A DNA stretch of 5,273 nucleotides, taken from contig JBFXFK010000271.1 in NCBI GenBank assembly GCA_050179135.1, positions 1 to 5,273 on the forward strand, given 5' to 3'. The number at the start of each line of letters is the position of its first letter. Positions within the stretch are counted from its first letter, which is position 1. Source of the stretch: UBA4064 sp050179135 (GTDB lineage: Bacteria; Desulfobacterota; Desulfobacteria; Desulfobacterales; Desulfatirhabdiaceae). The position numbers were made by a program, and so were the translations under genes. The notes under the pieces were generated by a model. It did not search any database. It saw nothing but the letters and a program-made list of their open reading frames with translations, and was not told where the DNA came from. Below are positions 3,966-5,273 of the stretch, one piece after another.

Positions 3966-5273
3966 TCAGGAGCTGCAGGACAGCATGGAACAGCCTGCCC
4001 GGCTGCGGGCCCAGTCCGGTCGTTTTTCCGCAAATATCTCCTTTCCCGGTTGTTCGGTATAGGGGTGGCGGAGCAAATCGAGCAATTCGCCGATCCGGGA
4101 AAAATCTCCGGCTTCCGCCTTGTCGATGGCCTCTTGCGCCAGATAATTGCGGAGGACATAGATCGGATTTACGGCGTTCATCTGCAGACGCCGCGTTTCA
4201 GGAGGCACATTGTCCTTTTGCAGGCGGGCGATATAGCCCCGCAGCCACTTGCCGATGATGGCCCTGTAATCCCGGGTGATTTGGGACGGAACGTAATAGG
4301 CGTCCATCAGCGGGGCCATGAGGGCATCGTCGCTGATATCGGCCAAGGATTCAACCGACAGGTTCAGATCGGCAAGCCTGCGGTAAAAAATGGTCATGTC
4401 CGTCTCGATCAATGGCAAAATCGTGATCAGTGTTCCGATCAGGGTCTCATCCGTTTGGGGCTCAAAGGCGGACAGGCCCAGTTTGCGGGCCATCATGGCT
4501 TTCCATTCCTGCTGATAGCGTGTTACATAAAGATCCACTGCCTTCTGAAGCGGGCTGGCATCCTGGATCAGCGGGTAGATGGCATTGCCCAGTTGGGCAA
4601 GGTTCCAGTGGGCGATTTGCGGCTGATGACCGAAACGATAGCGCCGGCCGGTCGCATCCGTGGTGTTGGGGGTCCAGTTGGGATCGTAATTGTCCAGCCA
4701 GCCATAGGGGCCGTAATCCAGGGTGAGGCCCAAAATGGACATATTGTCCGTATTCATCACGCCGTGGACAAAACCGACCCGCATCCACTGAACAATCAGG
4801 TCTGCCGTTCTGCGGGACACCTCTTCAAACCATCGGATATAGGCAGCCGGTGAGGGGTCGCCCAGATGGGGAAAATCGGTTCGGATCGTGTAATCCATCA
4901 GTTGTTTCAGGACCGCAATGTCACCTCTGGATGCAAATATTTCGAAACTCCCGAAACGGGTGAACGACGGCGCAAGGCGGCACACCACCGCACCCGGCTC
5001 CTCTTTGGGATGCCCGTCGTAAAACATGTCCCGTTCGACCGGATCGCCGGTTAAAATCAGGCTCAAGGCCCGGGTGGTGGGCACCCCCAGATGAAACATG
5101 GCCTCGCTGCACAGGAACTCCCGCACCGATGACCGCAATACCGCCAGGCCGTCCGCGGTTCGGGCATAGGGCGTGGGACCCGCCCCCTTGAGTTGCAGGG
5201 CCCACCGCTCCGAGCGATGATTGATGATTTCACCCAGATTGATCGCGCGGCCATCCCCAAGCTGTCCGGCCCA
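3966..5273 (-). CDS. selO: SelO / YdiU protein adenylyltransferase (pseudokinase fold), N-terminus outside window
   Basis: SelO transfers AMP from ATP onto Ser, Thr or Tyr of target proteins, including redox proteins, in the cytosol. The frame runs open to the right edge, starting WAGQLGDGRAINLGE, so the start is missing; 435 residues are visible of a family usually near 480-530. LQLKGAGPTPYAR carries the nucleotide-binding Lys (codon 5189-5187), and RSSVREFLCSEAM its Glu partner, 23 residues later as in studied SelO proteins. VHGVMNTDNMS (4769-4737) holds the Asp taken as catalytic base and the metal-binding Asn, and LDYGPYGWLDN the metal-binding Asp ten residues on. The C-terminus ends SCSS: a TGC cysteine codon sits where eukaryotic SelO has selenocysteine, and another Cys lies six residues earlier. 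The TGA at 3968-3966 is the true stop. No terminator is visible after it. The gene looks intact. Confidence 0.95.
   Translation of the reverse strand, partial: WAGQLGDGRAINLGEIINHRSERWALQLKGAGPTPYARTADGLAVLRSSVREFLCSEAMFHLGVPTTRALSLILTGDPVERDMFYDGHPKEEPGAVVCRLAPSFTRFGSFEIFASRGDIAVLKQLMDYTIRTDFPHLGDPSPAAYIRWFEEVSRRTADLIVQWMRVGFVHGVMNTDNMSILGLTLDYGPYGWLDNYDPNWTPNTTDATGRRYRFGHQPQIAHWNLAQLGNAIYPLIQDASPLQKAVDLYVTRYQQEWKAMMARKLGLSAFEPQTDETLIGTLITILPLIETDMTIFYRRLADLNLSVESLADISDDALMAPLMDAYYVPSQITRDYRAIIGKWLRGYIARLQKDNVPPETRRLQMNAVNPIYVLRNYLAQEAIDKAEAGDFSRIGELLDLLRHPYTEQPGKEIFAEKRPDWARSRAGCSMLSCSS

Noticed and set aside
3966..3968. Selenocysteine TGA near the SelO C-terminus
   Set aside because: The TGA follows a complete SCSS ending, the usual terminal motif. 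The position equivalent to Sec is a TGC cysteine codon, so TGA is the stop.
3915..4853. A 312-codon plus-strand open frame
   Set aside because: It lies wholly opposite selO, whose motifs are unmistakable. The frame is a by-product of GC-rich codon use and has no ribosome binding site or recognisable domain.

Overview
The window looks like an accessory-to-core boundary in a Gram-negative, probably anaerobic bacterium, possibly a Desulfobacterota-type sulfate reducer. That assignment is an inference from the ferredoxin-nitroreductase fusion, the small coiled-coil proteins and the GC-rich core genes; no marker gene proves it. Composition changes along the window. The left part (about 1-2220) is relatively AT-rich and contains partial, decayed and mobile-type features. 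The right part (2224-5273) is GC-rich and gene-dense.

Left part. A beta-type DNA methyltransferase enters from the left edge and ends at 373. A 500-base stretch without a supportable gene follows. It contains a small array of 12-base repeats plus a palindrome (749-793) that resembles an insertion-sequence end. On the minus strand lies a complete type II toxin-antitoxin module: a DUF1778 (TacA-like) ribbon-helix-helix antitoxin (1383-1667) overlapping a GNAT (TacT-like) acetyltransferase toxin (892-1395), with a readable promoter. Directly upstream, in the same orientation, is a frameshifted MazE/AbrB-type antitoxin remnant (1729-1985) with no toxin partner. An exact 13-base direct repeat lies on each side of the intact module. 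Three copies of a hairpin repeat (2051-2161), two direct and one inverted, form a REP/BIME-like cluster.

Right part. A plus-strand gene (2224-3090) encodes a two-cluster ferredoxin domain fused to an FMN nitroreductase domain. It converges on three minus-strand genes: a 62-residue coiled-coil protein (3151-3339), a 104-residue helical protein resembling the sll1863-type stress family (3461-3775), and SelO, a protein adenylyltransferase (3966 to the right edge, N-terminus outside the window).

The minus-strand genes are separated by clear signals. A TTGACA promoter just beyond the end of selO and a long leader hairpin precede the 104-residue gene. A strong intrinsic terminator follows that gene and sits immediately before the ribosome binding site of the 62-residue gene. 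The three therefore do not look like one simple operon, although readthrough could couple the last two. SelO is tied to redox-stress protein AMPylation in other bacteria and the 104-residue protein resembles a stress family, but a shared function here is only a guess.
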